DNA of 64,000 bases, taken from Pseudonocardia hierapolitana (lineage in GTDB: Bacteria > Actinomycetota > Actinomycetes > Mycobacteriales > Pseudonocardiaceae). A program made the position numbers and the translations under genes. The notes below the pieces were generated by a model. That model was not told the origin of the DNA. It searched no databases and saw only the letters and a list, made by a program, of their open reading frames with translations. Numbering within the stretch: position 1 is the first letter of the stretch; the number at the start of each line of letters is the position of its first letter. The stretch is from assembly GCF_007994075.1 (NCBI RefSeq), contig NZ_VIWU01000001.1:868001-932000 (forward strand), given 5' to 3'. Positions 33,810 through 43,571 of the stretch are shown piece after piece.

Positions 33810-34145
33810 ATGCAGGATACGGAGCGCTACCGGCTCGCCGAGGTGCACCTCGAGGCCGGTGACCCGCTGGAGGCACTGCGCCTGCTCGAACCGCTGGCCG
33901 ACGAGCTTCGGACGCACGCGGGCGGGCAGCTGCTGCTGGGGCGTGCCTACTACCACTCCGCCCAGCTGGCCCGAGCTCAGGACGCGTTCGAGCGCGTGGT
34001 GGAGATGGCGCCGACCGATGCCTACGCCCGCTTTGCGCTGGGCCGGACGCTGCAGCGGCGCAGCCGGCACGACGAGGCCGAGGTCCACTTCCGCGTGGCG
34101 GCGGCACTGGACCCGCGTCCCGAGTTCCGGGAACCGGTCGACTGA
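33810..34145 (+). CDS. Tetratricopeptide repeat protein
   Basis: A 111-residue soluble protein with about three TPR units: YRLAEVHLEAGDPLEALRLL, LLLGRAYYHSAQLARAQDAF, and RFALGRTLQRRSRHDEAEVH. GAAGGAGG stands just before the ATG. It has no membrane segment or signal. Probably a protein-protein adaptor; partner unknown. Confidence 0.82.
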   Translation: MQDTERYRLAEVHLEAGDPLEALRLLEPLADELRTHAGGQLLLGRAYYHSAQLARAQDAFERVVEMAPTDAYARFALGRTLQRRSRHDEAEVHFRVAAALDPRPEFREPVD

Positions 34146-34272
34146 CCTCTTCCGCGGGACCTCTGCGTGACGGTGTCCAACAACTGCCCAGGCACCGCCA
34201 TGCAGCAAAACATCGATACGAACGTCCTCAGATCAGGACAGCGGATCACGGTCAGTCAGCTCAACGTGAGCG

Positions 34273-34305
34273 GTGTGGTCAGTGCGCAACTCCCCCCTCG
34301 GACAC
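34273..34305. repeat. 33-bp dispersed repeat, copy 1
   Basis: Matches 42198-42230 at 31 of 33 positions; the longest identical block is GCAACTCCCCCCTCGGACAC. It sits in a gene-free stretch between the TPR gene and the 3' end of the GntR gene. No function recognised. Confidence 0.7.
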
Positions 34306-34362
34306 ACGCACCATCCACACGGGGTCGGGCCGCGGCGCACCGCTCCCGCCACCGGTGTCTTC

Positions 34363-35106
34363 TCAGTTGGTGCGCAGCACCACGAACTGGAACCGGCCCT
34401 CGACGAAGTAGGTGCGGCTGTAGGCGACCGCGCTCCCCCGCCGGCTGAAGTGCACCTGGTCGAGCAGGACGTACAGCCCGGGCACCGGTTTCTGCGGGCC
34501 CCACCCGATCGACTCGTCGCTGATCGCGTGCACCTCGGCGAGCGCGCGGGCCGGCATCAGGCCCGCCTCGTGCAGCGTGGCGAACAGGCTGCCGGTGCCG
34601 AGCTGGTCCACGAGCGCCGGCGAGAACCCGGCGACCGGGACCACGTCGTAGGAGAACGCCACCGCCTGCCCGTCGGCGAGGATCATCCGCTCGACGGCGA
34701 GCACCTCGGTGCCCACGTCGACGCCGAGCTTCGCGGCCTCCGTGGCGGTGGCCGGCCGCCGCTGCATCGCGTGCCGCTCCATCCCCGGTTCGTGGCCCAT
34801 CTCGCGGATCGTGTCGCTGATCGAGCGCAGCTCCTGCAGGCCGGCGCGGATGCCGGCCCCGAAGTCGCTGACGAACGAGCCCGACCCGTGTCGCACGTCG
34901 ACCAGGCCCTGGGCCTCGAGCGTGCGCAGCGCCGTGCGCACGGTGACCCGCGAGACCTCGTAGTGGCGCACCAGCTCGGCCTCGCTGGGCAGCCGCTCGC
35001 CCGGCGCGTACTCCCCGGACATGATCCGGGACCGCACGTCCTCGGCGAGCCGGCGGGCCAGTGAGGTGCGGGAACCGAGCGAGGTCGACACGGGCCCCAG
35101 AGACAT
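34363..35106 (-). CDS. GntR/HutC family transcriptional regulator
   Basis: A 247-residue regulator: GntR winged helix at residues 14-80 (ERLPSEAELVRHYEVSRVTV, EAQGLVDVRHGSGSFV) and a UTRA ligand-binding domain (VLAVERMILADGQAVAFSYD; RTYFVEGRFQFVVLRTN). ATG at 35104-35106 with TACGCT exactly seven bases upstream, a probable leaderless start. It is divergent from mtnA and faces two GT-N3-AC operators on that promoter, so it most likely represses the mtnA-ABC-mtnK operon until the imported sugar or its phosphate binds the UTRA domain. Confidence 0.92.
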   Translation of the reverse strand: MSLGPVSTSLGSRTSLARRLAEDVRSRIMSGEYAPGERLPSEAELVRHYEVSRVTVRTALRTLEAQGLVDVRHGSGSFVSDFGAGIRAGLQELRSISDTIREMGHEPGMERHAMQRRPATATEAAKLGVDVGTEVLAVERMILADGQAVAFSYDVVPVAGFSPALVDQLGTGSLFATLHEAGLMPARALAEVHAISDESIGWGPQKPVPGLYVLLDQVHFSRRGSAVAYSRTYFVEGRFQFVVLRTN

Positions 35107-35123
35107 GACGAACAGCGTAACTG

Positions 35124-35152
35124 TTGACAGTCGTCCTACAACTCCCTAGCGT
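35124..35152 (+). promoter_or_regulatory. mtnA operon promoter
   Basis: Consensus -35 TTGACA at 35124-35129 and -10 TAGCGT at 35147-35152 with 17 bases between. Transcription would start near 35159, leaving a leader of about 40 bases, too short for a SAM riboswitch. Confidence 0.65.
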
Positions 35153-35180
35153 CCGGGGCCGGCGAGTCGTAGGACGACTG
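35128..35180. promoter_or_regulatory. Paired GntR operators over the mtnA promoter
   Basis: CAGTCGTCCTACAACTC (35128-35144) and GAGTCGTAGGACGACTG (35164-35180) are inverted copies with one mismatch. Each arm holds a GT-N3-AC core; the right arm is a full GTCGT-N3-ACGAC dyad. The left one fills the -35/-10 spacer and the right one follows the predicted start point. Confidence 0.75.
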
Positions 35181-35198
35181 ACAGATCCTGGAGGTCTC

Positions 35199-36236
35199 GT
35201 GGCGGTCCGCGCGGTGGAGTGGCTCGACGGAGCGGTCCCGGCCGTCCGCCTGCTCGACCAGACCCGGCTGCCCGACACCGAGGCCTATCTCGAGGCCGCC
35301 GACGTCGAGACCCTGATCGACGCGATCCGCCGCCTCGCCGTCCGCGGCGCCCCCGCGCTCGGCGCGGTCGGGGCCCTCGGCGTGGTCGTCGCGATGGCGC
35401 AGGGTGCCCGCGAGGGCTGGGACGACGCCCGGCTGCACGAGGAGATCGGCCGCCTCCGCGCGGCCCGGCCCACCGCGGTCAACCTCGCGTGGGCGGTCGA
35501 CCGGATGCTGCCGCTCGTCCCGCAGGGGCACGCGGCCGCGCTGGCCGAGGCCCGGCGGGTGCTGGCCGAGGACGAGACCGCGAACCGGCGGCTGTCGCAG
35601 CTGGGCGCCGACTGGCTGCTCGAGCGCTGCCCCCGCCGGCCGCTGCGGGTGCTGACCCACTGCAACACCGGTTCCCTGGCCACGGTCGCTTGGGGCACGG
35701 CGCTCGGCGTCGTCCGCGAGCTGCAGGCCCGCGGCCTGCTGGAGATCGTGCACGTCGACGAGACGCGCCCGCTGATGCAGGGCTCCCGGCTCACCGCCTG
35801 GGAGCTGCAGGCCGACGGCATCGACCACGTCGTGCAGGTCGACAGCGCCGCACCCGGCGCGATCCTGCGCGGCCTCGTGGACGCTGTCGTGATCGGGGCC
35901 GACCGGATCGCCGCCAACGGCGACACCGCCAACAAGGTCGGATCCGTCGGCCTCGCGCTGGCCTGCGCCGACGCGGGCGTCCCGTTCGTCGTCGCCGCGC
36001 CGTGGTCCACCGTCGACCTCGCGACGCCCGACGGCGCCGGCATCGTCATCGAGGAGCGCGACGCGGCGGAGGTCGTCTCCTGGAGCGGGGTGGCGACGGC
36101 CCCCGCCGGGAGCCGCGCGTTCAACCCGGCGTTCGACGTGACACCGGCCCGCCTGATCGACGCCGTCACCACGGAGCGCGGCGTCGTGGAGCCCAAGGTT
36201 CGCCCCGACATGCGGGCGGTCCACCAACCCGCGTAG
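35199..36236 (+). CDS. mtnA: S-methyl-5-thioribose-1-phosphate isomerase
   Basis: A 345-residue enzyme of the eIF2B/MtnA family that converts 5-methylthioribose-1-phosphate to the ribulose form in methionine salvage. RGAPALG (residues 49-55) binds the sugar phosphate, LTHCNTG has the catalytic Cys155, and VIGADRIAANGD has the catalytic Asp235; NKVGS follows. The GTG at 35199 has GGAGG four bases before it. It heads an operon with an ABC importer and mtnK. Related enzymes also act on 5-deoxyribose-1-phosphate. Confidence 0.93.
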   Translation: MAVRAVEWLDGAVPAVRLLDQTRLPDTEAYLEAADVETLIDAIRRLAVRGAPALGAVGALGVVVAMAQGAREGWDDARLHEEIGRLRAARPTAVNLAWAVDRMLPLVPQGHAAALAEARRVLAEDETANRRLSQLGADWLLERCPRRPLRVLTHCNTGSLATVAWGTALGVVRELQARGLLEIVHVDETRPLMQGSRLTAWELQADGIDHVVQVDSAAPGAILRGLVDAVVIGADRIAANGDTANKVGSVGLALACADAGVPFVVAAPWSTVDLATPDGAGIVIEERDAAEVVSWSGVATAPAGSRAFNPAFDVTPARLIDAVTTERGVVEPKVRPDMRAVHQPA

Positions 36237-36271
36237 AAGCCCGCTCTCGCCCCGAAGGAGCTGTCCAGAAG

Positions 36272-37390
36272 ATGTCGACGACGACACTTCCGCCGCGCGC
36301 CCGCCTGTCGGCCGCGCTGCTGGGCCCGGTCCTGCTGCTCGCCGGCTGCTCCCAGGACCTCGGTCCGGGCGGGCCGCAGGCCGCGGCGCCGGAGACCGCA
36401 ACCGTGCAGGAGGCCACCGGCGCGCAGCCGGCCCCGTTCGCGGGCGACGAGCCGGTGCGGGTGGCCCTCGTGCAGAACAGCGGGGCGGGCGACTACTTCC
36501 AGCAGTGGACGAACGGGGCCCGCCAGCAGGCGGCCGCGCTCGGCATCGAGCTGCAGGTCTACGACGCCCAGGCCGACAACGCCCGACAGGCCACCGACAT
36601 GCAGACCGCGATCGGGTCCGGGGTGCAGGCGATCATCGTCGACCACGGCCAGTCGGACACGATGTGCCCGCTGATCAACGACGGGCTCGCGGCCGGCCTC
36701 CCGGTCGTGATCTACGACGTGGAGATCAGCGCCTGCGCCCCGGACGCGGTGGAGACCGCGCAGGACGACGCCAACCTGGCGTCGCTGATCCTCGGCAAGA
36801 TGACCGAGGACCTCGGCCAGGGCAAGCCCGTCGGCTACGTCAACGTGCTCGGCATCGCCCCGCTGGACCGCCGGCACGCGGTCTGGGAGCAGATCCGCCA
36901 GCAGAACGGCTGGGACCAGCGGTTCTTCGTGGGCGAGTTCACCAACTCCGTCGCCACCGACAACGCGCAGCTGGTGGACGCGGCGCTCAAGGCCAGCCCG
37001 GGCATCGCGGGCATCTTCGCGCCCTACGACGAGCTGACCAAGGGCACGGTCTCGGCGGTGCGCCAGAACGGGCGCGAGGGCGAGATCAAGGTCTACGGCG
37101 TAGACATCTCCACCGCCGACATCGAGGTCATGACGGCCGAGGGCAGCCCGTGGGTCGCCACGGCCACCACCGACCCGAACGCGATCGGCGCGGCCGTCGT
37201 CCGGGCCACGGCGCTGGAGCTGGCCGGCCAGCTGGGCACCAAGGAGGTCGTGTTCCCCGGCACGCTGGTCACGCAGGACTTCCTGCGCGAGAAGCAGGTC
37301 CGCAACCTCGCGCAGCTGCGCGAGCAGCTGCCGGAGCTGAACATGACCCAGGTGGCCACGGCCGACTGGATCCCGGTCGTCGAGTTCTGA
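36272..37390 (+). CDS. ABC transporter substrate-binding lipoprotein, probable methylthioribose/5-deoxypentose binder
   Basis: A 372-residue sugar-type binding protein. Signal peptide ending LLLAGC (cysteine near residue 26). Mature part: VRVALVQNSGAGDYFQQWTN, ATDMQTAIGSGVQAIIVDHG, VYGVDISTADIEVMTAEGSP. GAAGGAG precedes the ATG at 11 bases. Lying between mtnA and mtnK, its ligand is most simply 5-methylthioribose or 5-deoxyribose; this is inferred from context, not from binding residues. Confidence 0.88.
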   Translation: MSTTTLPPRARLSAALLGPVLLLAGCSQDLGPGGPQAAAPETATVQEATGAQPAPFAGDEPVRVALVQNSGAGDYFQQWTNGARQQAAALGIELQVYDAQADNARQATDMQTAIGSGVQAIIVDHGQSDTMCPLINDGLAAGLPVVIYDVEISACAPDAVETAQDDANLASLILGKMTEDLGQGKPVGYVNVLGIAPLDRRHAVWEQIRQQNGWDQRFFVGEFTNSVATDNAQLVDAALKASPGIAGIFAPYDELTKGTVSAVRQNGREGEIKVYGVDISTADIEVMTAEGSPWVATATTDPNAIGAAVVRATALELAGQLGTKEVVFPGTLVTQDFLREKQVRNLAQLREQLPELNMTQVATADWIPVVEF

Positions 37391-37400
37391 GCGGCGTGGG

Positions 37401-38921
<1,521 letters not shown>

Positions 38922-39989
38922 GTGGTTCTGCCGAAGACCGAGACGGTGCGGGGAGCGACCGGGGCGGCAGCGCCGCCCGAGCCCCGGCCGGGCGTGCGCG
39001 AGCTCGCCGTCCGCTACGGCTTCATCGCGATCACGGTGGTGCTGTTCGTGTTCTTCGCCGCCACCGAGGAGAGCTTCCGGCAGCCGAGCACGCTGTTCTC
39101 GATGCTGAAGTTCGCCTCCGTGGTGGCCGTCGTCGGGCTCGGGGTGACGCTCACGATGGTGGTCGGCGGGCTCGACCTGTCCGTCGGCGCCGTCGCCGGC
39201 ATGTCCGTCACGATCTCGGCGATGACGATGGTCATCTACGCGCAGGTGGGCGGCATCGCGATCGCGCTGGTGCTGCTCGCCGGGGCGCTGATCGGCGCGG
39301 TGAACGCGCTGCTCATCGTCGTGCTGCGGATCCCCGACCTGCTCGCGACGCTGGCCTCGATGTTCGTGGTCATGGGCCTCAAGCTCGTGCCCGTCGACGG
39401 GCAGTCGGTGTCGTCCGGGATGGTGCTGCGCGACGGGAGTGTGGCCCCAGGCCGGTTCACCCCCGACTTCCTCGCGATCGACCGCGCGTTCGTCGGCCCG
39501 GTGCCGCTGCCCGTGCTGATCGTCGGCGTGCTCGCCGTCGCCACCTGGTTCTTCCTCACCCGCACCCGGTGGGGCCGGCTCATGTACGCGGTCGGCGCCA
39601 ACCCCGAGGCGTCCCGGCTGGCCGGCGTCCGGGTGGGCCGCTACCGGGCGCTCGCCTACGTCCTGTCCGGCGTGTTCGCCGCGATCGGCGGGCTCATCCT
39701 GTCCTCGCGGATCGGCCAGGGCGACATCAGCGCCGGCAACTCGCTGCTGCTCGACGCCGTGGCCGTCGCGCTCGTCGGCACCTCGGTGCTCGGGCTCGGC
39801 AGGCCCAACGCGTGGGGCACCATCCTCGGCGCCGTGCTCGTGGGCATCCTCATCACCGGCCTGACGATCACCGGCTTCCCCTACTACGGCCAGGACATCG
39901 TCAAGGGGATCGTCCTGCTGCTCGCCCTGCTGTTCTCGTTCACGCTGTCGCGCCGCCGCTCCCGCTACGCGCCCGCCGCCGTCATCTGA
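38922..39989 (+). CDS. Sugar-type ABC transporter permease of the mtn operon
   Basis: A 355-residue RbsC-like permease with many membrane helices. Family segments are VVAVVGLGVTLTMVVGGLDL, AVGANPEASRLAGVRVGRYR and DAVAVALVGTSVLGLGRPNA. Start is a GTG immediately after the ATPase stop. Its stop is eight bases before mtnK. Confidence 0.92.
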   Translation: MVLPKTETVRGATGAAAPPEPRPGVRELAVRYGFIAITVVLFVFFAATEESFRQPSTLFSMLKFASVVAVVGLGVTLTMVVGGLDLSVGAVAGMSVTISAMTMVIYAQVGGIAIALVLLAGALIGAVNALLIVVLRIPDLLATLASMFVVMGLKLVPVDGQSVSSGMVLRDGSVAPGRFTPDFLAIDRAFVGPVPLPVLIVGVLAVATWFFLTRTRWGRLMYAVGANPEASRLAGVRVGRYRALAYVLSGVFAAIGGLILSSRIGQGDISAGNSLLLDAVAVALVGTSVLGLGRPNAWGTILGAVLVGILITGLTITGFPYYGQDIVKGIVLLLALLFSFTLSRRRSRYAPAAVI

Positions 39990-39997
39990 GGTTGCCC

Positions 39998-41260
39998 ATG
40001 ACCACCAGCATCGACGCTCCCTACGAGATCCTGACGCCCGACACCGCCATCGCGTACGTGCGGACCCGCCCCGCGCTCGCCGGGCGCATCGACGCCGAAA
40101 ACGTCCGGTCGGTGCGCGAGATCGGCGACGGCAACCTCAACCTCGTGTTCGTGCTCACGGACGGCGCCGGCTGCGGCCTGGTGCTCAAGCAGGCGCTGCC
40201 CTACGTGCGGCTGGTCGGCCCGAGCTGGCGGCTCACCCCGGACCGGGCGCGCCACGAGGCCGAGGCGCTGCGCCTGCACGGGCAGCTCGCCCCCGGCCTC
40301 GTGACCGAGCTCTACGACTACGACGCCGAGCGCTACGTCCTCGCGCTGGAGGACCTGTCCGACCACCGGGTCTGGCGCACCGCGCTCAACGACGGGCTGC
40401 GCCACGACGGCGCCGCCGAGACGATGGGCCGCTACGTCGCCGCCGTCGCCTTCGGCACGTCGGTGCTCGGCATGGACGCCGGGGAACGCGCCGCCACACT
40501 GGCCGCCGCCGTCAACCCGGAGCTGTGCCTGATCACCGAGGACCTGGTGTTCACCGAGCCCTACGTCGACGCGGGCCGCAACTGCGTCCTGCCGGCCAAC
40601 GAGCCCGACGCCGCGGAGCTCGCCGCCGACCAGGACATGGTGGCGGCCATGGGCCGGGCGAAGTGGGCGTTCATGACCCGCGCCGAGGCGCTGGTGCACG
40701 GCGACCTGCACACCGGCTCGGTGATGGTGCGGGGGGCGGACGGGGCGGTCGAGGGCCCGGTCGACTCCGCGAAGGCGTTCGACTCGGAGTTCGCCTTCTA
40801 CGGGCCCGTGGCGTTCGACCTGGGCGCGCTGTGGGCGAACTACGTGATCGCCGCCGCCCGCGCCACGGCCCTCGGTGACGACGACCGCGCCGCCTGGGCT
40901 CTCGGGCTGTGCACCCGCACCTGGGACGCCTTCGAGTCGGCGTTCCGCGCGCGGTGGGAGGACGGTGCCGACGGAGGGCTCGCCGACCCGCGGATGTTCC
41001 GCGCCGACCTGCGCGAGCACCTGCTCGCCACCTGGCGCGGCGAGGCGTGGCTCTTCGGCGCGGCGAAGATGACCCGCCGCATCGTCGGGCTGGCCAAGAC
41101 CAGCGACGTCGAGACGCTGCCGCCACCGCTGCGCGAGGGCGCCGCCCGCGGGGTGCTGCGCACGGCCCGCCGGTGGGTCCGCGAGTACCCGGCCGACGCC
41201 GCGCCGCGGCGCGCGGAGGAGATCGCGGGCGAGCTGCTGCGCACTACCGCGACCCGCTGA
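39998..41260 (+). CDS. mtnK: S-methyl-5-thioribose kinase
   Basis: A 420-residue sugar kinase of the MtnK family (APH/choline kinase fold). It uses ATP to make methylthioribose-1-phosphate, the substrate of MtnA. EIGDGNLNLVFVL at about residues 41-53 is the nucleotide loop, VLKQALPYVRLVG holds the ATP lysine (64), HGDLHTGSVMV at about 234-244 the catalytic aspartate, and FDSEFAFYGPVAFDLG at 261-276 the metal site. Last gene of the operon; its 3' end overlaps the convergent DoxX-like gene by 17 bases. Confidence 0.93.
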   Translation: MTTSIDAPYEILTPDTAIAYVRTRPALAGRIDAENVRSVREIGDGNLNLVFVLTDGAGCGLVLKQALPYVRLVGPSWRLTPDRARHEAEALRLHGQLAPGLVTELYDYDAERYVLALEDLSDHRVWRTALNDGLRHDGAAETMGRYVAAVAFGTSVLGMDAGERAATLAAAVNPELCLITEDLVFTEPYVDAGRNCVLPANEPDAAELAADQDMVAAMGRAKWAFMTRAEALVHGDLHTGSVMVRGADGAVEGPVDSAKAFDSEFAFYGPVAFDLGALWANYVIAAARATALGDDDRAAWALGLCTRTWDAFESAFRARWEDGADGGLADPRMFRADLREHLLATWRGEAWLFGAAKMTRRIVGLAKTSDVETLPPPLREGAARGVLRTARRWVREYPADAAPRRAEEIAGELLRTTATR

Positions 41261-41741
41261 GCCGTCGGCTCCCGGCCGCGGCGGGCACCGCGAGGTCGGG
41301 ATCGACCAGCGCCCGCAGCCGGTGCCAGTCCCAGCAGAGCAGGAACACCACGCCGAGCAGCATCAGCGACGCGATCAACCACGTGCCCCGGAAGCCGACG
41401 GTCGTCGTGATCACGACGATGCCGGCGGTGATCGGCAGGTGCACGAGCGCCCCCACGAGCGCCGTGCGCGGGACGAGCAGCAGCACGGCGGCGGTCAACT
41501 GGCACGCCCCGATGAACGGGTAGAGCCCGCCGAAGTCGTGCTGGAGGTCGTGGAACAGCCGGCCGACGTCCGAGGTCTGCGGGTCGAGCCGGGTGAACGG
41601 CATGCCGAGCACCTTGGTCAGCCCCGAGGGCAGGAACGCGGCCGCGAGCAGCACCCGCACGCACCAGGCGAACCGCGCCAGGGCGCGCACCCGACGGGCG
41701 GCGGCGTGCAGGCGGTCGGCGAGCTCGATCATCGTGTGCAC
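41244..41741 (-). CDS. DoxX-like membrane protein
   Basis: A 165-residue protein with four membrane helices; CVRVLLAAAFLPSGLTKVLG and YPFIGACQLTAAVLLLVPRT follow the DoxX pattern. GGGAG is six bases before the GTG at 41739-41741; an ATG three codons later is possible. Family members are involved in quinone or sulfur redox in the membrane, but many are uncharacterised. Its 3' end overlaps mtnK on the other strand. Confidence 0.75.
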   Translation of the reverse strand: MHTMIELADRLHAAARRVRALARFAWCVRVLLAAAFLPSGLTKVLGMPFTRLDPQTSDVGRLFHDLQHDFGGLYPFIGACQLTAAVLLLVPRTALVGALVHLPITAGIVVITTTVGFRGTWLIASLMLLGVVFLLCWDWHRLRALVDPDLAVPAAAGSRRLSGSR

Positions 41742-41881
41742 GGGTGCTCCCTGGCTGCGGTCGGTGTTCCGCGGAGCACCATCCCGGACGCACCGGGCAC
41801 GGACATCGGCCGGAGGTCCGACCGGTCCGCCGGTGCTCGTCCTTCCGGCCGAGGCACCCGGTCAGCACAGCGCCCGGTCAG

Positions 41882-42030
41882 CGGCGCCGGGCCGACCTCC
41901 AGCTCGCCGACGCGGCCCGCGAGCTGGACTGCCCCGCATCGAAGGTCAGCCGCCTCGAGAACGGCAAGGGCATCCCGCGCATGCCGGACGTCATCGCATT
42001 GATGCGGTTCGACGGGTTCACCACGGACGC
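41882..42030 (+). pseudogene. XRE/HTH regulator fragment
   Basis: One plus-strand frame reads RRRADLQLADAARELDCPAS, then KVSRLENGKGIPRMPDVIAL, the helix-turn-helix of the XRE regulators that usually carry a DUF5753 domain. No start or upstream helix is present and the downstream frame loses similarity after about 42035. A relic of about 50 codons. Confidence 0.6.
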
Positions 42031-42455
42031 GAGCGCCGGGCCCGGCACCGGCCGCACGGGTGCAGTACGGCACCTGCAGCAGCCCCGTGTACCCGGGGAA
42101 CTCGAACGACTGCACCCGAACTGCCTCGGTCGCGAGAGCGAGTGCAGCGCGCCGCCACTCACGGCCACATCCAGTCACGACGATGCCAGGAGCAATCGTG
42201 TGGTTAGTGGGCAACTCCCCCCTCGGACACCAGTTCAAGTCTCTGACCATCTCCGTGTATGCCCTGGTCGCAGGCGTGAGGGGGTCAAGCACCACTGGGA
42301 CACGCCCCTCCGGGCGCACGCGAGTCCGGCGCGGCTGCTTCTCGACAGTTCTGTCGCGCACGGACCGTTCTATCGCCTGGACCGCTTCGACCAGATCCTC
42401 GTGCTCGCAGATCTTGACTGCGAGGCAGCCCACAACCGCCGCGCCGAAACGCCGT
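42031..42455. other. Gene-free stretch with a dispersed repeat
   Basis: Between the XRE relic and the GH88 stop. It holds the second copy of a 33-bp repeat (42198-42230). Frames on both strands look non-coding or decayed. Confidence 0.5.
42198..42230. repeat. 33-bp dispersed repeat, copy 2
   Basis: Differs from 34273-34305 at two positions only. Longest identical block GCAACTCCCCCCTCGGACAC. Confidence 0.7.
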
Positions 42456-43571
42456 TCACCTCTGGGCCCCGTGCAGGAGCCGGTAACGCTCCACGGCTTC
42501 GACGAAGTAGTAGTCGCCCCACATGTTGCTCTCCTGCACTCCGAGGCCGCGGGCGCGGTGGTACGTGGCGTGTTTGATCAGTCCCTCCCAGCCGTCTCCC
42601 GGGGTTGCGAGGAACTGCGGTGTGCACAGCAGCGCGAGGATCCTCGTGCCGTAGTCGCGGTACGCCGCGCCGTCGGCTTCGAGGATCTCCGCGAGTTGCA
42701 GCATGGCGGACGCGGCGATGCTCGCCGCGGATGCTTCGTAGGGGTGCTCCGGATCGGGATCGTCCCAGTCGTTCGGCGGCACGAGGGCCTCACCGGTCTT
42801 CTCGATGTAGAGGTCGGCGCAGTCGATCGCCGTGCGCAGGAACCGCACGTCCCCGGTTCGCGCGTAGGTCGCCGCGAACCCGTACACCGCCCAGCAGTGA
42901 CCACGTACCCAGCAGGAGTCGGCGCGGTACCCCTGGTGGGTGGCGGCTCGGAGGAACTCGCCGGTGTGCTCGTCGAACCAGCCTTCGTGGGCGGTGCTCG
43001 CGTCGCCGCGCACGAGGTACCGCCGGCTGGTCAGGGCGTGCTGGGTGGCGACCTCGGCCAGTGCGGTGTCCCCGGACAGTTCCGCGGCCTGGTAGACGAG
43101 GTCGAGGTTCATCATGATGTCGATGAACGTGCTGCCGTCGGCCACCCAGGTCTTGAGGTAGCGGCCGCGTGGGTTGAAGTTGGCGGCGAGGGTGCGGCCG
43201 GCCTGTACGAGCACGTCGCGTACCCGGTCGCTCGGGTCCACCGCATACCAGCGCCCCCAGCTGGGCGTGAAGATGAAGCCGAGGTCGTGGGTGCCGCTGT
43301 CGTGTTTGCGGGGCTCGACCAGTTCGGAGTACTTCTCGGCCTGCTCCCGCCACCACCGGTCGCCGGTGTGTGCGGCGACCGCCCAGAGGATGCCGGCGAG
43401 GAAGCCCCCGGTCCACAGCGGGGCCCAGGGGTCCGGCTCGATGTGCCAGCGGCCGTCGACGGTGTGGGTGGGGATCTGCAGGGGGTGTTCGGTGATCAGC
43501 CGCCGGAGCTGGTCCTGGACGGTGGCGAAGGCCCGGTCGACGTCGACCTCCGCAGCGAGGTGGGTGGTCAC
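42456..43571 (-). CDS. Glycoside hydrolase family 88 protein
   Basis: A 371-residue (alpha/alpha)6-barrel hydrolase of the unsaturated-glucuronyl/rhamnogalacturonyl type. PWAPLWTGGFLAGILWAVAA, HDLGFIFTPSWGRW, STFIDIMMNLDL and DSCWVRGHCWAVYGFAATYA are in the family order; Asp96 and Asp151 are candidate catalytic or water-activating acids. No signal peptide, so it works on an imported substrate. The GTG overlaps the stop of the dimethylformamidase-like gene by four bases. Last gene of a five-gene operon with a sugar-type ABC importer. Confidence 0.85.
   Translation of the reverse strand: MTTHLAAEVDVDRAFATVQDQLRRLITEHPLQIPTHTVDGRWHIEPDPWAPLWTGGFLAGILWAVAAHTGDRWWREQAEKYSELVEPRKHDSGTHDLGFIFTPSWGRWYAVDPSDRVRDVLVQAGRTLAANFNPRGRYLKTWVADGSTFIDIMMNLDLVYQAAELSGDTALAEVATQHALTSRRYLVRGDASTAHEGWFDEHTGEFLRAATHQGYRADSCWVRGHCWAVYGFAATYARTGDVRFLRTAIDCADLYIEKTGEALVPPNDWDDPDPEHPYEASAASIAASAMLQLAEILEADGAAYRDYGTRILALLCTPQFLATPGDGWEGLIKHATYHRARGLGVQESNMWGDYYFVEAVERYRLLHGAQR

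Noticed and set aside
35107..35198. SAM riboswitch before mtnA
   Set aside because: Methionine-salvage genes can carry one, but the predicted leader is about 40 bases and shows no S-box structure; the GntR dyads explain control.
42031..42250. DUF5753 or DUF397 companion domain of the XRE fragment
   Set aside because: Short look-alike stretches appear on both strands but no frame holds together, so I did not annotate a gene.
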